NCBI RefSeq assembly: GCF_018812025.1
Contig: NC_063054.1
Location: 28,968,356 to 29,032,355 of the forward strand
Direction: 5' to 3'
Origin: Megalobrama amblycephala
Taxonomy: Eukaryota; Chordata; Actinopteri; Cypriniformes; Xenocyprididae
DNA: 64,000 nt
The position numbers and the translations under genes were made by a program. This document shows, in pieces, positions 44,946 to 59,900 of the stretch. The notes beneath the pieces were generated by a model. The model saw only the letters and a list, made by a program, of their open reading frames with translations, was not told where the DNA came from and searched no databases. Numbering within the stretch: the first letter of the stretch is position 1; each line of letters begins with the position of its first letter.

Positions 44946-47900
44946 CTGACTAACAAGACCATAAAGACAGTATTCTTGCTGTGAAGGAGTTTTGTTGTGG
45001 TCACTGTAGTTCTGTGTATTAGTGAATAACAGTACATTATTTACAAGTGCAGGCTAGTAGTGTAAATAATGCATTGGGTTGAATGAAGTTAAGTTAAAAT
45101 GTAAAAAAAAATAGCAATCAAATATGTATGTTTAGACTTCATTACTGCAGAAAACAACATCTTTGCACTCCTCCTGCCAAAAGGCAGTGCTCTTTTAGGC
45201 AGTGCCACTCATGTAAGATTTATTTGTGCCCAACATACATCCATACATGCCTCCCATTGAGTTCTGCTTCTATTTGTGCCTCAAATATGAACAATTATTC
45301 CATTGTGCATATAAGAGAAAAAAATGCAAAAAAAAAAAAAAAGAAAATACACCTAACCTGAGCTAAGTAGACCTTGCATTCAAATCTCTGTTGAATTAGA
45401 TTTAATCCATTGCACACATGTGATTAAATGATAAAACACTGACTATACTATGTCTGGGAGTGTGTATATAAAAACAGATTTTGAAACATTCTCCCTTGAG
45501 AGTACCGCCACTTTTCCCGCCCCCCAAAACGTACATGTTTGGATGTAATGGCCATATGCCATTTTCACATGCCATTCAAAAATCTCCCTGCTGTTTTTTC
45601 CACCTCTTGGCTGTTGTTTTTCTAAATGCAAGTCCCTTGATGTCCTTGCCAGTGTATAGTGCTCTATGATTCTCCAAGGGAACGTGGGCCAAGAGCTCCA
45701 GAAAACACGAGCTTCAGGCAACAGTGGCATGTCAAAGGAATAACCACTGTGCCACAAACACATATATTCATATACACTCATAGACATTAAGTCTAGTTAA
45801 AAATTTACAAATCCACCCTACTCCTACTATTTGATGGATCACAACGTTTTAGCAAATGAAGGATGTGGCCTTCATACTAGTTTTGTCCTTGAGACAGGGG
45901 TTTTAGGTGTTATGGGAGATTTAACAGATCTTTATTTCTCTTAACAGCGTGAAAGGCTGCGGAATATTGAGAGGATCTGCTGCCTGCTGCGAAAGGTATG
46001 TAACTTTTGTCTTTATCTGAGGGGAATTTGAAAGTTTTAGAATCAGTCATTGGAAAATCCATGGTGATCGACCACTTTTCATCATCATCAGTCGGCTGCA
46101 AATATTTGTGGTTTGCAGGCGTCAAGAATAAATGTTATAAACGTTGGTCCTATCACATATCAAGAGACCCTCGATGCCATACAAGAGCTTAAAAATGGCA
46201 AAGCACCAGGATGCGACTTCTCAATTACACCTGAAGCGCTCAAATATGGAGGCCTGGCGATAATCGAACTTCTCCACCAAATTTGCAAATTACGTATACA
46301 ACCAAGAGACTGCACCAAGGCAACTAATGACCACTTTTACATACACTGTAAACCCGAATAAGTTGGCGAAACTCAAAAAATTTGAGGCAATCAGTTGCCC
46401 CAATTTTTAAATTAAGAAATTCAAGGTTTAAGCAAGCAGAACTGCTTTTGTACTCATACATTTTAATTGTTTTTAAACTCATACATTTAACTTAAAATTA
46501 TCATGTAACCCCAATGTAAATATTTTTATTAGTGTAAAATTAGCTAGCTACAACAAGCTAATTCAGAAAATGCTCTCTTGTTAATTTGCTAACATATTAA
46601 CAATATGGTATTGGACTTGCTGAATGAGTACAGCAATATAAAGCATTTAACATACTTGCTCTCAAACCAAGCTACATGCACCACTTATCACCTTGATGAT
46701 AACTCTCCAAAAAACAACATTAACAGAAACTCTTTTAAATTAGCATAACAAAACTTTAATCACTACTAAATCTCCCACTTAAAGGTGCCCTAGATTCAAA
46801 ATTTGAATTTACCTTGGCATAGTTGAATAACAAGAGTTCAGTACATGGAAAAGACATACATTGAGTTTCAAACTCCATTGCTTTCTCTTTCTTATGTAAA
46901 TCTCATTTGTTTAAAAGACTTCCAGAAAACACGCGGATTTCAACATAACACAGACTGTTACGTAACCGTCGGGGTGTACGCCCCAATATTTGCATATGCC
47001 AGCCCATGTTCCCAACATTATGAAAGGCATTAGACAAGGGCAGCCAGTAACGTCTGGATCTGCACAGGTGAATCAACAGACTAGGTAAGCAAGAACAACA
47101 GCGAAAATGGCAGATGGAGCAATAATAACTGGCATGATCCATGATAGCATGATATTTTTAGTGATATTTGTAAATTGTCTTTCTAAATGTTTCGTTAGCA
47201 TGTTGCTAATGTACTGTTAAATGAGGTTAAAGTTACCATCGTTTCTTACTGAATTCACGGAGACAAGAGCTGTCGCTATTTTCATTTTTAAACACTTGCA
47301 GTCTGTATAATTCATAAACACAACTTCATTCTTTATAAATCTCTCCAACAGTGTAGCATTAGCCATTAGGCACGGAGCACAGCCTCAAACTCATAGGGAA
47401 TCAAATATAAACATCAAAATAAATACTTTACTCACATAATTCGAAGCATGCATACAGCATGCATGACGAACATCTTGTAAAGATCCATTTGAGGGTTATA
47501 TTAGCTGTGTGAACTTTGTAAATGTGCTGTAATATAATCGAGAGCTCGTGTGGCAGGGAGCACGCGAATTAAAGGGGCGGCGCACTGAAAAAATCAGTGC
47601 ATAGTTAATGATGCCCCAAAATAGGCAGTTAAAAAAATTAATTTAAAAAAATCTATGGGGTATTTTGAGCTGAAACTTCACAGACACATTCAGAGGACAC
47701 CTTAGACTTATATTACATCTTGTGAAAAAGCATTCTTGGGCACCTTTAACATGAATCTTGCACAAGAAAACATTATACAACACTTAATTTTAGCATTTAC
47801 TGTCCCTTTCGAGTGCCATGGGCAAAGCATGATGAGACATAGAAATCCCAGCCCAGTTTCAGTTAAACTTAAGTTAATCTAAACTAAAAGAAATATGTTC

Positions 47901-50900
47901 ATAAAACTCAAAACAATGAAACAGTTCAGTTAACTTAAAATATATCAGTTCTGTGAACTTGAAAGAAAAAGAAAGTTCTAAATACTCATAAAAGTTAATT
48001 TGATTGAACTAATTTGTTTGATTTAAGTTTGTCCTACTCAAACCAATTAACTATTTTGAGTGTTAGTGTTTACAGTGTACATTCGAGGTGATGTACTGCT
48101 TTTTACGCTTTGCCTGACATAGCCATATTATATAGCATACTGTAACAAAAAGAATTTGTCCTGGAGTCTGTGATGAATGGGGTCCAGTTTGAGTGATGAT
48201 ATATTATATTATTCTAATATGAAGAAGAAATATCTAGAAATGTCATGGTCACTAATCAAATTTAATGACCATGGGGTCTGATGTTCTTCTCAAATCATTT
48301 TGGAGAGCATTATCAGGTTTTACACAAACTTGTGGAGTCAACGTTTTGGCTAACATTATTATGCTGAAAATATAATTTGAGTTTATTATTGGGAGTTTAT
48401 TGTTTAAGTTTGTTAAAACTGTTTTCACTTGTGGTCTCAGTTGTACTAATGATGACTTCTTAATTAAAGGTATTATAAAAAGTGTTTCCCACACATTTTT
48501 AGTGTGAAACTGAACGCACTGTTGTGGGTGTTTGAACATTTGAATCGAAGCACTGTTACAGGGAGCCATAACCTGTTATGTTCCATATATATATTGTGCC
48601 AACATCAGCGGAACGCCTTACAGTCGCCTTCATGAGTAATATGTCTCGTCGTATGAGGCTCGTCTGGAGACCCAGCTGCACTGTGTGCATGTGCACCTAG
48701 CTGAAAAGGTTTCTGCTGTCACTCGGTTTCACCTGACTGCAAATGTAAAAGAAAACACAGCCTGACAAAAACACTTATCCAAACAGTGTCCACAAGGGCT
48801 TCATATGTTGAGGTGAACTGTCTGCGATTTTACAGATACACCATTTATAAAATGGTTTACAGCTTTAAATTGTGATTGTACAAGCCACGTTTAAAGCAAT
48901 TGTATGTATTTAAAGCTAATGGAAAGGTGACATCTATGCAGTTATTGCTTTTGCTCCTTCTTTCCCTTCCCTCTTTGTCTCTCAGTAGGGGTCTTTATAC
49001 ACATGGGGCATGCGGTTTGTCATTTATTATCATTATTAATTATCTTGGTTGTAAACACTTAGCTTAAGGCTCTTATCACACCCTAATGGGCCACAGTCTT
49101 TGCTTTGACTGACATGAGCTCAATGATAGTTTGTAAGAATCAAGCCCAACATTAAATAAACAAAAGTTCATTCTTATTCTGAACAGGTAGTCCTAACAGT
49201 TGCGGATCTCTTCACTCAGCACATAAGAGTTTAATATATTTGTGCAAGAGAGAATAAACTGAGTTTTTGCTAGTGTGACAGTTTTATTGCTGAGTGCATC
49301 TGTGGATTGTGCATCTTTTTAGAATGAAATATTCAGTTATGCTCACAGGTATTCAGTGCTAGGGTGACAAAAGGTAGCATGAGATCATTTATTTTCCCCC
49401 ACTAAAGGTGCAGAGTATTTTTCACAGCCGACAAACAAACATGCATGTTTTCTCATCTTTGCTAGGCTGGTATAAATGCCAATCTTTGACATCTGTGTCA
49501 TTGTGTGTGTTTTCACCAAACCACACAGAGCATGAAACGTCTGGAAAAACAAGAAAGGAATGGTGTTTGAGTGACTTATGCTGAGTCACACAGAGCTTCT
49601 TTGCAAAGTGCCAGCATATTTTTAGACAACTGCTAACACGTCCTTTCAGGATCCATAATTCAGATACTTTGCACCAGTAATTTATACATATTCAGTAGAG
49701 TACGTTTGTTTGTAATATATTTAAATATATTCTACAGTGGATATGTAAGTATATATAACTCTAAGGGGTCAGTAGGATTTTTAAAATGTGTTTGAAAGAA
49801 GTCTCTTATGCTCACCAAGGCTGTATTTATTTTATTTAAAATACAGTAAAAACAGCAATATTGTGAAATATTATTAAAATTGTAAATAACTGTTTCCTAT
49901 TTTAATATATTTTAAAATGTAATTTATTCCTGTGATGGCAAAGCTGAATTTTCAGTGTCACATGATCCTTCAGAAATCATTCTAATATTCTGATTTGGTG
50001 CTTAAAGGTGCCGTAGAATTAAAAATTGAATTTACCTTGGCATATAGTTAAATAACAAGAGTTCAGTACATGGAAATGACATACAGTGAGTCTCAAACTC
50101 CATTGTTGCCTCCTTCTTATATAAATCTCATTTTATAATCTCAAAGACCTCCGAAAAACAGGCGAATTTGTTACGTAACAGTCGGGATCATTAATATATA
50201 CGCCCCCAATATTTGCATATGCCAGCCCATGATCAAGGCATTAGACAAGGGCAGGACGTCTGGATCTGTGCACAGCTGAATCATCAGACTAGGTAAGCAA
50301 GCAAGGACAACAGCGAAAAATGGCAGATGGAGCAATAATAACTGACATGATCCATGATAACATGATATTTTTAGTGATATTTGTAAATTGTCTTTCTAAA
50401 TGTTTCGTTAGCATGTTGCTAATGTACTGTTAAATGTGGTTAAAGTTACCATCGTTTCTTACTGTATTCACGGAGACAAGAGCCGTCGCTATTTTCATTT
50501 TTAAACACTTGCAGTCTGTATAATTCATAAACACAACTTCATTCTTTATAAATCTCTCCAACAGTGTAGCATTAGCCGTTAGCCACAGAGCATTAACAAA
50601 CTCTTTCAGAATCAAATGTAAACATCCAAATAAATACTATACTCACATAATCCGATGTATGCATGCATGACGAACACTTTGTAAAGATCCATTTTGAGGG
50701 TTATATTAGCTGTGTGAACTTTGTTTATGCAATGATAGAGTCGAGAGCTCGGGAGGGGGCGGAGAGTGTGAGCAATTAAAGGGGCCGCAGCCTGAATCAG
50801 AGCATTTCTAATTATGCCCCAAAATAGGCAGTTAAAAAAATTAATAAAAAAAAATCTATGGGGTATTTTGAGCTGAAACTTCAGACACATTCAGGGGACA

Positions 50901-53900
50901 CCTTAGACTTATATTACATCTTGTAAAAAAACGTTCGATGGCACCTTTAAGAAACATTTCTTATTATTATCAATGTTGAAAATGATTGTGTATTTTTGTG
51001 GAAACCGTGATATTTCTTTGGTGAATAGAAAGTTCAAAAGAACAGCATTTATTTTGTAACATTATAAATGTCTTTACTGTAACTTTTGATCAATTTAATG
51101 TGTCTTTACAAAAACAAAATATATTAATTTATTTCAAATAATAATTAAAAAAAAAATCTTACTGACCTCAGCATTTTGATCGGTATAGTGTATATGAATT
51201 AGGTTGCATTTTAGTGAATTGAAATAGTTTCAATAAAAAATCTACCTTGTATTTCTGCCAGAAAAGAATATGGCTCTGAATAAATTATAAATTATATTAT
51301 CACCATTCACCATAGAATACATCACTTCTGTTGTGGCCTGTAGCCCAGTGCTGTTTTCTAGAAAATTTTAAATAATCTTTAACGCATATAATTTTGCAGC
51401 AGTTTCAATAATAAATGACTGAAAAGTTTTTAATTTCATGTCCATCAAAAAATGAATAAGATAACTGCACATGATAGTTTACTGTTCTGTAAAACTGTTT
51501 TCAGTACAATACAATTCAGAACCAATTTATGTATAATAATAGTTTCATTTTGCTGTCAAGTTCTGTCCCTGCATTTTAACATCATTGTTTTGACCCTGTC
51601 TTTCTCTTAAGCTAAGCTTTTCCCTCTAACTCTGAAGGTCAAGGTCAATATTCCAGCAGCCAATCAGAGCCATCCACTGGGGGAGTGCGGCGTAATCCCC
51701 TATGGTTGCCAACGCTGTGTGTTTGTTCTTCAAACGAGAAGCTACTTTTTGATGTTGCAGTACAAACGTTTCTGTCCTCTCATCACTCCACTTCACACTT
51801 GCATTCATCACCAAAGGCATTTGCACAGAATTTGCAATAAATGGAAATGACAAGGTAGAGCTGAAAGCCAGAGAATCATTCATAAAAGACCTGTATGATA
51901 TGCCGCAGCCCCTTTCACTTTGGAAATTGATGTTCCAGTACATGGTGAAACACATCATTCAGGATATGACACAGAGCATAAAATATTTGATAAGACTCTT
52001 TTGAACTGAGGGTCTGAGATCTGTTATTTTGGATCTTTTCAGAGGGCCGCATTTGTACTAGCTAGAGAGTTGCACCAAATGGAATCGCAAAATGACTGTT
52101 TTCGAATAGGTTGCCTGAACATTGGTCTGACAAAAAAAAAAATGAAAAGAAAAGAAAAAAAAGGGCCCTCCAGTTTCTTTTTATGTCCTAAAGAGGACAT
52201 ACTGGCACAGTTTACCCCACTACCCTATTCTCTGTGATTTATGAAAATGTTTCTTTTTAGATTTATACATCTAATATTGGGCAGAAAAACAGATGTCAGC
52301 TTAAAGGATTAGTTCACTTTCAAATAAAATTTTCCTAATAATTTACTCACCCCCATGTCATCCAAGATGTTTCTGTCTTTCTTTCTTCAGTCGAAAAGAA
52401 ATGAAGGTTTTTTGATAAAAACATTCCAGGATTAGTAGGGAAGGTGTAGGACACACACAGCGTAAACTTTTTGAAGAATACGGAAATGCGGTTTTGGCTT
52501 ACAAAGGCGATCATTTGTTTATATAAAGCATATACATTTACATTTTTTTCTAAAATGACCGATCGTTTCGCTATATAAGACCCTTATTCCTCGTCTGGTA
52601 TCGTTTAAAGCCCTTTGAAGCTGCATTGAAACTGTAATTTTGACCTTCAACCGTTTGGAGGCCATTGAAGTCCATTATAAGGAGAATAATCCTGGAATGT
52701 TTTCATCAAAAACCTTCATTTCTTTTCGACTGAAGAAAGAAAGACATGAACATCTTGGATGACATGGGGGTGAGTAAATTATCAGGAAAATTTTATTTGA
52801 AAGTGGACTAATCTTTTTATACAAAGTAAACATTTTCCAGATGTTATTTTGGTATTAATATAATGCTTAAATTCTGTCATCATTTACTTAACTTTATGTT
52901 CTTCCAAACCCGTATGACTTTCTTTCCGCTGCAGAACACAAAAGAAGATATTTTGATGAAAATTGTAGTCCATTGACTTTCATTAAATGGACCAAAAAAA
53001 GCTCGGAGACATTTTTCAAAATATATTCTTTTGTGCTTTAGGTTTGCAATGACATGAGGGGGAGTAAATGATGACGAAATACTCATTTTTGGGTGAACTA
53101 TCACTTATAATGAGATTTTATACACATAAATGCGGTCTTTATATTTCAGGTACAGACACTTTCTTGCAAGAGAATCATCATACTTGGGGATCTTTGGCAT
53201 AAAAAATGTTGGACTACTTTTAATTGACTACTTGCTTACATTATCAGATCAGTGCTTATTGATGGCAGAAATATGTATACAGTCAGAAACCTCATCTCAG
53301 ATTTGTAGACTGCAGTGTTTTGCCCCAAACATTCTTAAGTCTCTCCATCTTATGACTTTTCCAAGCAATCCTTATCTCATTAGAGCAGGAAATGTGATTT
53401 TACTTTTTCACACCCTACACTGATATACTTGGGGGCGCTTTAAGAAATACTGCCTCTGCCTGGAGGAAAAGCTCCATTTGCCTTCAAAGGGCTCAGGGCA
53501 GAGAATGAGGAGGGAGCTTTCTTGCACTATTCTCAGTCTCTTACCAAGCTAAGACAGTTTAGTGCCGAGACTAAACTGCTGCTGCCGAGGCGTAGCCCAG
53601 GAAAGAATTTGCATTAGCCTCCTAGATCAGTCGTGTGCAATGAAAAATGGAAACCTGCTTGAGAATTTATCAGCTCGTGATGTATACGCGAAACTCTTTT
53701 CAGAAAGAAAAGCACAGTTAAAAATAAGCCATTGTTATTAAGCCTCTTGTAGTTGGCCCAACGCTGCTGGAGAAAAGAGCATTCTCCTTTGTGGCTTTTA
53801 AAAATAGCAACATCTGGCTGGTAATCAGACAGTATCTTGTCTCTGTATGCATCTTGTTAGGTCCGAGACTTGGGTGTGTAGGGGGCAGCAGGGGCCTATT

Positions 53901-56900
53901 AGCTTGTCACCAGGCTCTGAGACAATGTGCTCTCATCAGAGGTGTGGCAGTGCTGCTGCTGCTGCTGCTGCTGCTCTGTGGTATAATTAACTCTGCCGCC
54001 TAAAAATCACAATGTTACACTATAACTTTCAATTAGTGTATTCCTTCCAGCTTGACGTCACTGTCTCTTACCCAAGGTTGATTTACATTTGCATGTTTAT
54101 TATAGTTTATTGTAGACTCTGAGTGTTTAGAAATGTTTTGTTTCTGCCTGCACTGAATATTTTGCCATTCAAGTTTATAACTGATTATTCAATAAATTCA
54201 TATTATTATTTATACAACAGTTTGTTCTGGTTCTCAAATCACTCCGCTGTCAGCATTCTCACAGCAAGTGTCATGGCGGATGAGCAAACTCACCATATTT
54301 TTATAGATACTACTGTTATTTTGTTACGGAATGTAGTTTTAAGAGTTTTTTTAGGCGAGAATGTAGTTGTTTACATCTCAGATATGCGATTTATATGTAA
54401 ACATAGTGCCTATTTGAAAATTTGTTTAGACGCTTTCGGAAATGGAATTTGCCACTGGCTCTTATGTAGAAAGTGTTTTAACATGAAACAATCATTTTGG
54501 GTATATCAATTGGGCAATCTTTGGTCTTATTAATCTATTACTTGTTCCAGAGCTAATAGATTTGGCTTAAGGGAATTTTTATTATTATTTTTTCATTATT
54601 ACTTGCCAAAAAAATGTTATTTATTATTCAGTTGTTTTATTTGTTTTTTTATTATATGTATGTATTATCTATTATTATTTGGACAGAAGGGTATTGCAGA
54701 GTTGTAGAAATGCAGCATAATGTTTTCCTAGATATTATTTGCATGTTCAGTAACCATTTTCTTTCACTATGACAATTTGAATATTTTTTAATTCATTTTA
54801 ATATTTGTTATTTAATTGATTTATATTATTATACATTGTTTTATTCAGAAAGAAGGATATTGCAGGATTGCAAAAATTCAGTGCAACTTAAAGGTGCCCT
54901 AGAATTAAAAATTGAATTTATCTTGGCATAGTTAAATAACAAGAATAACAAGAATGCCCCCAATATTTGCATATGCCAGCTCATGTTCAAGGAATTACAC
55001 AAGGGCAGCCGGTATTAACATCTGGATCTGTGCACAGCTGAATCATCAGACTAGGTAAGCAAGCAAGGACAACAGCGAAAAATGGCAGATGGAGCGATAA
55101 TAACTGACATGATCCATGATAACATGATATTTTTAGTGATATTTGTAAACTGTCTTTCTAAATGTTTCGTTAGCATGTTGCTAATGTACTGTTAAATGTG
55201 GTTAAAGCTACCATTGTTTCTTATTGTATTCACGGAGACAAGAGCCGTTGTTATTTTCATTATTAAACATTTGCAGTCTGTATAATTCATAAACACAACT
55301 TCATTCTTTATAAATCTCTCCAACAGTGTAGCATTAGCTGTTAGCCACGGAGCACAGCCTCAAATTCATTCAGAATCAAATGTAAACATCCAAATAAATA
55401 CAATACTCACATAATCAGACGCATGCATGCAGTATGCATGATGAACACTTTGTAAAGATCCATTTGAGGGTTATATTAGCTGTGTGAACTTTGTTTATTC
55501 ACTGTTTAAGGCAAGGGCGAGCTCCGTGGGCGGGGAGCGTGAGCATTTAAAGGGGCCGCAACCTGAATCGCCGCATTTCTAATTATGCCCCAAAATAGGC
55601 AGTTAAAAAAATTAATTTAAAAAAATCTATGGGGTATTTTGAGCTGAAACTTCACAGACACATTCAGGGGACACCTTAGACTTATATTACATCTTGTAAA
55701 AAAATGTTCGATGGCACCTTTAATAACTTTTTTTTTAAATGTCTTTATTTATTTGGTTGTAACTGCTTTATAAAGCCTATACACAATACAGAAAGAAAGA
55801 AATATAATCTCTTTTAGTGCATCAGATATTACAGTATTTCTGCTGGTAATCTTTCCATTGTTTTTTTTTTTTTATTCATATACATTATACCTTTCAAACG
55901 GTTGAGGTCATCTTCGTCTGTGCCATACCCCAATATTCAAAATGGTGATAATCACATTCTGAATAGCTTAATAGAGAGCCAGTTCATATGCTATCCTGTC
56001 TCATGGGGTTAGGTGTTCTTTAAAGAGAAAATATGTATAATTCTATGCTGCAGTTAATTATTGGCTGCTGCTGAAAGAGAAAGACAGTAATTGGAGACTA
56101 GCAGCTATTCTGATCTGCTAAGGCCGAGAACATTTTGCTGTTGCTAATCCGAGGGCACAGTCAGATTTGTCATTGAAATAAGTGAATGTGAAAGGAAATG
56201 GATCCTGAACATATATGAATTTATTTATGGTGACTAGTACTGTATGTCGAACCCCTATATAGGCTACTTGTGGTCATTTCTTTACCACAAAGTTAATACC
56301 TCTAATGGTATCAATTACTCTTGCCCATTTCTGTTTTTATCTCTATTCTTAATATATACATTGTCAAGACACACTGCCTCATTAAAGAGATATCTACAGG
56401 TTTGTTGCCTGCTCCCTTCTGCACTAATTGTGGGACATGTCATTAGTGGTAAGTAGTGTTAATTGGAGAGACCTGCAGTAGCAGGCTGGTGAGAGTTCGA
56501 TAGGAACAGAGGGTTAGAGAGCGAGTGAGGAAGAGAGAATGTGAAGGACACTCCACAGTACAAAGCTCTCAGCTACAGTAGACCTCTCATTAGGTGACAT
56601 GATTCTGAAGAGGCTCTTGTGATTCCCAGGGGAAGGCAACTTTAAAAGTTATACTTAAGGCACTCAAGCTTCTGGACTTTGGTCTGATTGGTCCTTGACC
56701 AAGGCCTCATAATTAATATATATAGGTATAGCAATGGTGTATAGGAGAAACTAGCTCCTTCTGAATGGTTAAATGTGTACATTAGTTAACATTAGTTAAT
56801 GCACTGTGAACTAACATGAACAATGAATAAAGATCCATAAAAGTTGTGTATAAATATATTGCGCACTGTTAGGTAAAGTTAGTTAATGCGTTAACAAATG

Positions 56901-59900
56901 AGACCTTATTGTAAAATGTTACCAAATTATCTTATTATGCCTTTATTTTAACAGGAAATACTGTTAAAGAAGAAGAAATCATTCAGACAGGAATATATTT
57001 ACTTTGTATTGAAATTGGTGACACAATATGGCTTTATTTATGCAGTTTTATATTTAAGACACATTATTATTAAGTGTCACAGCTGGCCTGCTAATTAAAA
57101 GTTAATGTCACATAAATATCGCACATAAAATCACCCCAAAATTGCTGTTTTTTGTTGTTGTTTATTCGTGCCACTGAAATGAAGGACAAAATATTGTGCC
57201 TAAAGTTAGTCAGATGTTCAGAAGCCCTCAAGTCTAACAGATAAAGACTGATCTTCCAGATGGGCACTTCCTGGCCCAGCTGCCAGTCCATATTTACTTG
57301 ATTATCCAGAATTTATCTCTGCCCTCAGTTGCTCTGTTCCAGACTCTATCATTTGAAGGCATCATAGGCTCAAAAAAGCTGTTTCAAAAGGTAATTAATT
57401 ATGCTGCTTTATAAGATAAATAAAGCCAAATTAGAAGACAACTTCACAAATACAGTATAACTCATGCAGAATGCAAAATGAACTGAAACAAGCTCAGTGG
57501 AAAAAACAATAAAACCAAGATGGTGGACAAGGTGAGAGAATGCTGATTATAAATAATTTGAATGTAAATTTTTGTTCAAGACTAAAACTGATTAGACTAA
57601 TTGGAATACTTATTATAGTACTGCATTAGGGTAACAACATGCTAACATCAAACTCTCCTGAGTCTCCCATGTGGAGCGATGGCAAGGAATTCATTTATTC
57701 TAGTGAGGAGAGTGAAGTTTTAGATGAGAAACTTTGCTTTGCCAACGGCAGTTCACAATTTCAGCTAAAATCCAGATAAGGAATTACCCATGAGCCTCAG
57801 CTTGAAGCTGAGATACAGATACACTAAGGGAACGGTTGGAATAATAACTTGAATGTATGCAAAATATGTTGAAGTCTTTGTTCAATGGCCTTCAGCGAAG
57901 ACCATGAGAAAAAGACAAGATATCTGCACAGACCCTATAGCCAGCTTCAACTCTCCAACCAAATCCTGATGTATATATCCCGATCTTCAAGTAGAAGTAA
58001 CTGGATGAAATATTCTGAATGATATCAATCCACCGTCTGACTTGTGATGCAGCCTGGAATTGAACAACACCATGTTTGTTCATCTGGCCAGAGGAGAATT
58101 GACCCCCCAATTGAGCCTGGCTTCTCCCAGGTTTTTTTCCCCCCTCCATTTCTGTCACCCATTGAGTTTGGGCTCCTTGCCACAGTTGCCTCTGGCTTGC
58201 TTAGTTGAGGCCACTTAATATTTAACAATATTATTGATCTGACTGCACTGACATTATTGGAAGAACTGAGCTGAGATGGATGATGACATCGCTGTTTTCT
58301 CCAGAGCTGCTTTATAGATGAATTGATCTCATTCCATAATTGATGAACTTTACACAATTATTGAACTGAACTGAATCAACACAGAACTGATTTCAACTGA
58401 ATAATGACTGTTTACTATTTTCTTTTTATAGCTGCTTTACAGCAGAATTGAACTTTGTTCTATAAAGAGCTATATTAATAAAGGTGACTTGACTTTGATA
58501 TTTCTCTTGTTATAAGGATGAGAATGTGGCACAAAGACAAGAATTACACAGGACAAGACATTTTCTCTAAAGCATTTATCATTTTCTTTTTATATCCAGG
58601 GTATTTCTGTATAATGATGGAATATTTGGGGCTTTTTTTGCACTAATAAGGTTAAATAGCTGGGACAGGTCAAACTTTAATGAGCCCTCTTACATAAAGG
58701 TTGGCCTGAACCACATTTTCTTTAGCCTGCTGTGGACTCCACAGGAAAGGTTTGTGCCTTAGGATGTTGTGTCTTAAATGATAAATGATTCACTGAAGCC
58801 AGTCCTCAGGCTGTGTCAGGTATAAACTGGAGTTAATGGCTACGATATTGCAGGCCTTATATATACCTCTTCCACAATGGTTTTTGGGATTTTGTTGGGT
58901 ATTAGACATCTTTGGTAGCAACCTCAAGTACTGTCCAAAGTAACTGCTCTAAGAGTCCCCTTCCTTGTCCATTTACAGCAAACTGGCACAGCAGTGTTGC
59001 CAAAAATTGTCCTGTTCTTCCTCAGCTGAAGGTGAACTAACATAACCTAGAAACCATGTCCTCAAACTCACAATGCTAACACCAGTGATCACATTAGATT
59101 TTTATTGATTCCATCAAGTACTCTGCCTTAGAGTTTCCATGAAAAAATTACAGTTGTATCCCTCTTTCTTATATAAGAGAAATCCAATTTTTCACTGATC
59201 TCTGAAATCTCTTCAGAGCAACAATGTGAATATAACAGTCACTTCCTTTCTTAAAGGGATAGTTCATTCAAAATGACAATTCTTTCAAGACAATTCTTTC
59301 ATTATTTAATCATGGCCTAATGTCCTTGTCACTCTTAAGTGACACAATTTTAATTTTTGGGTGAACTATCCCTTTAAGAATGAATCAAAGACTTCAAATC
59401 TATAGGTCTACCTGCACGAATCAGACCCTGCTGAGGTCTGAAAACGCGCTGGCGCGTTTTGCAGGTTTTTTTTCACATTGCAGCAAAACAGACTTAAAAT
59501 ACTCCGTCATTTTTTGTCATAGAGACATAAGTAATATATCAATTGAAACTATAGAATATCTTCTTTTATTTGTGTACACTCAGAGTAAAAACACAATGTT
59601 GTGCTTTTTGTAAAATAAAGAAAACTAACATGATGCGTGATCTTTCCTCTCCCTCTGAACGAAGTCCAATCTGATAGTTCTCAGAAAATGAACTGTAATT
59701 TATGAATACTAATGACAAAAAAAAATGACACTTACGTCTAAAGAAATGTTGAAATGTCAGGTTTTAAATCGTGTAAGTCAAATCGAAAACAAACATTCTG
59801 TGTTTATGTAATCTGTATGAAAAGAGAGCCATGTCAGAAGTCTGTGATTCAGCTCATTATCCGCTAATGTGGCCACGCCCACGGAGCCAGCACTATTCAG

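Larger units (their letters stand above)
38265..45947 (+). other. cnih3 intron 2
   Basis: This 7.7-kb intron contains the nine-unit minisatellite (39421-40526), a non-LTR-type repeat tail (about 40703-41050), a repeat around 41940-42740 that hosts the solo LTR, and two microsatellites. In 38265-39420, 41051-41930, 42740-44575 and 44945-45947 I see no exon or named repeat. Poly-T and T-rich tracts lie at about 39280-39312. Confidence 0.75.

Noticed and set aside
44831..45037. Poly(His-Thr) frame
   Set aside because: Translation of the (GT)n microsatellite.
51626..51958. 110-residue minus-strand frame with [20 protein letters not shown], loosely like a SANT/Myb-type start
   Set aside because: Only a dozen residues look plausible; the flanks are low-complexity and no repeat or gene structure supports it.
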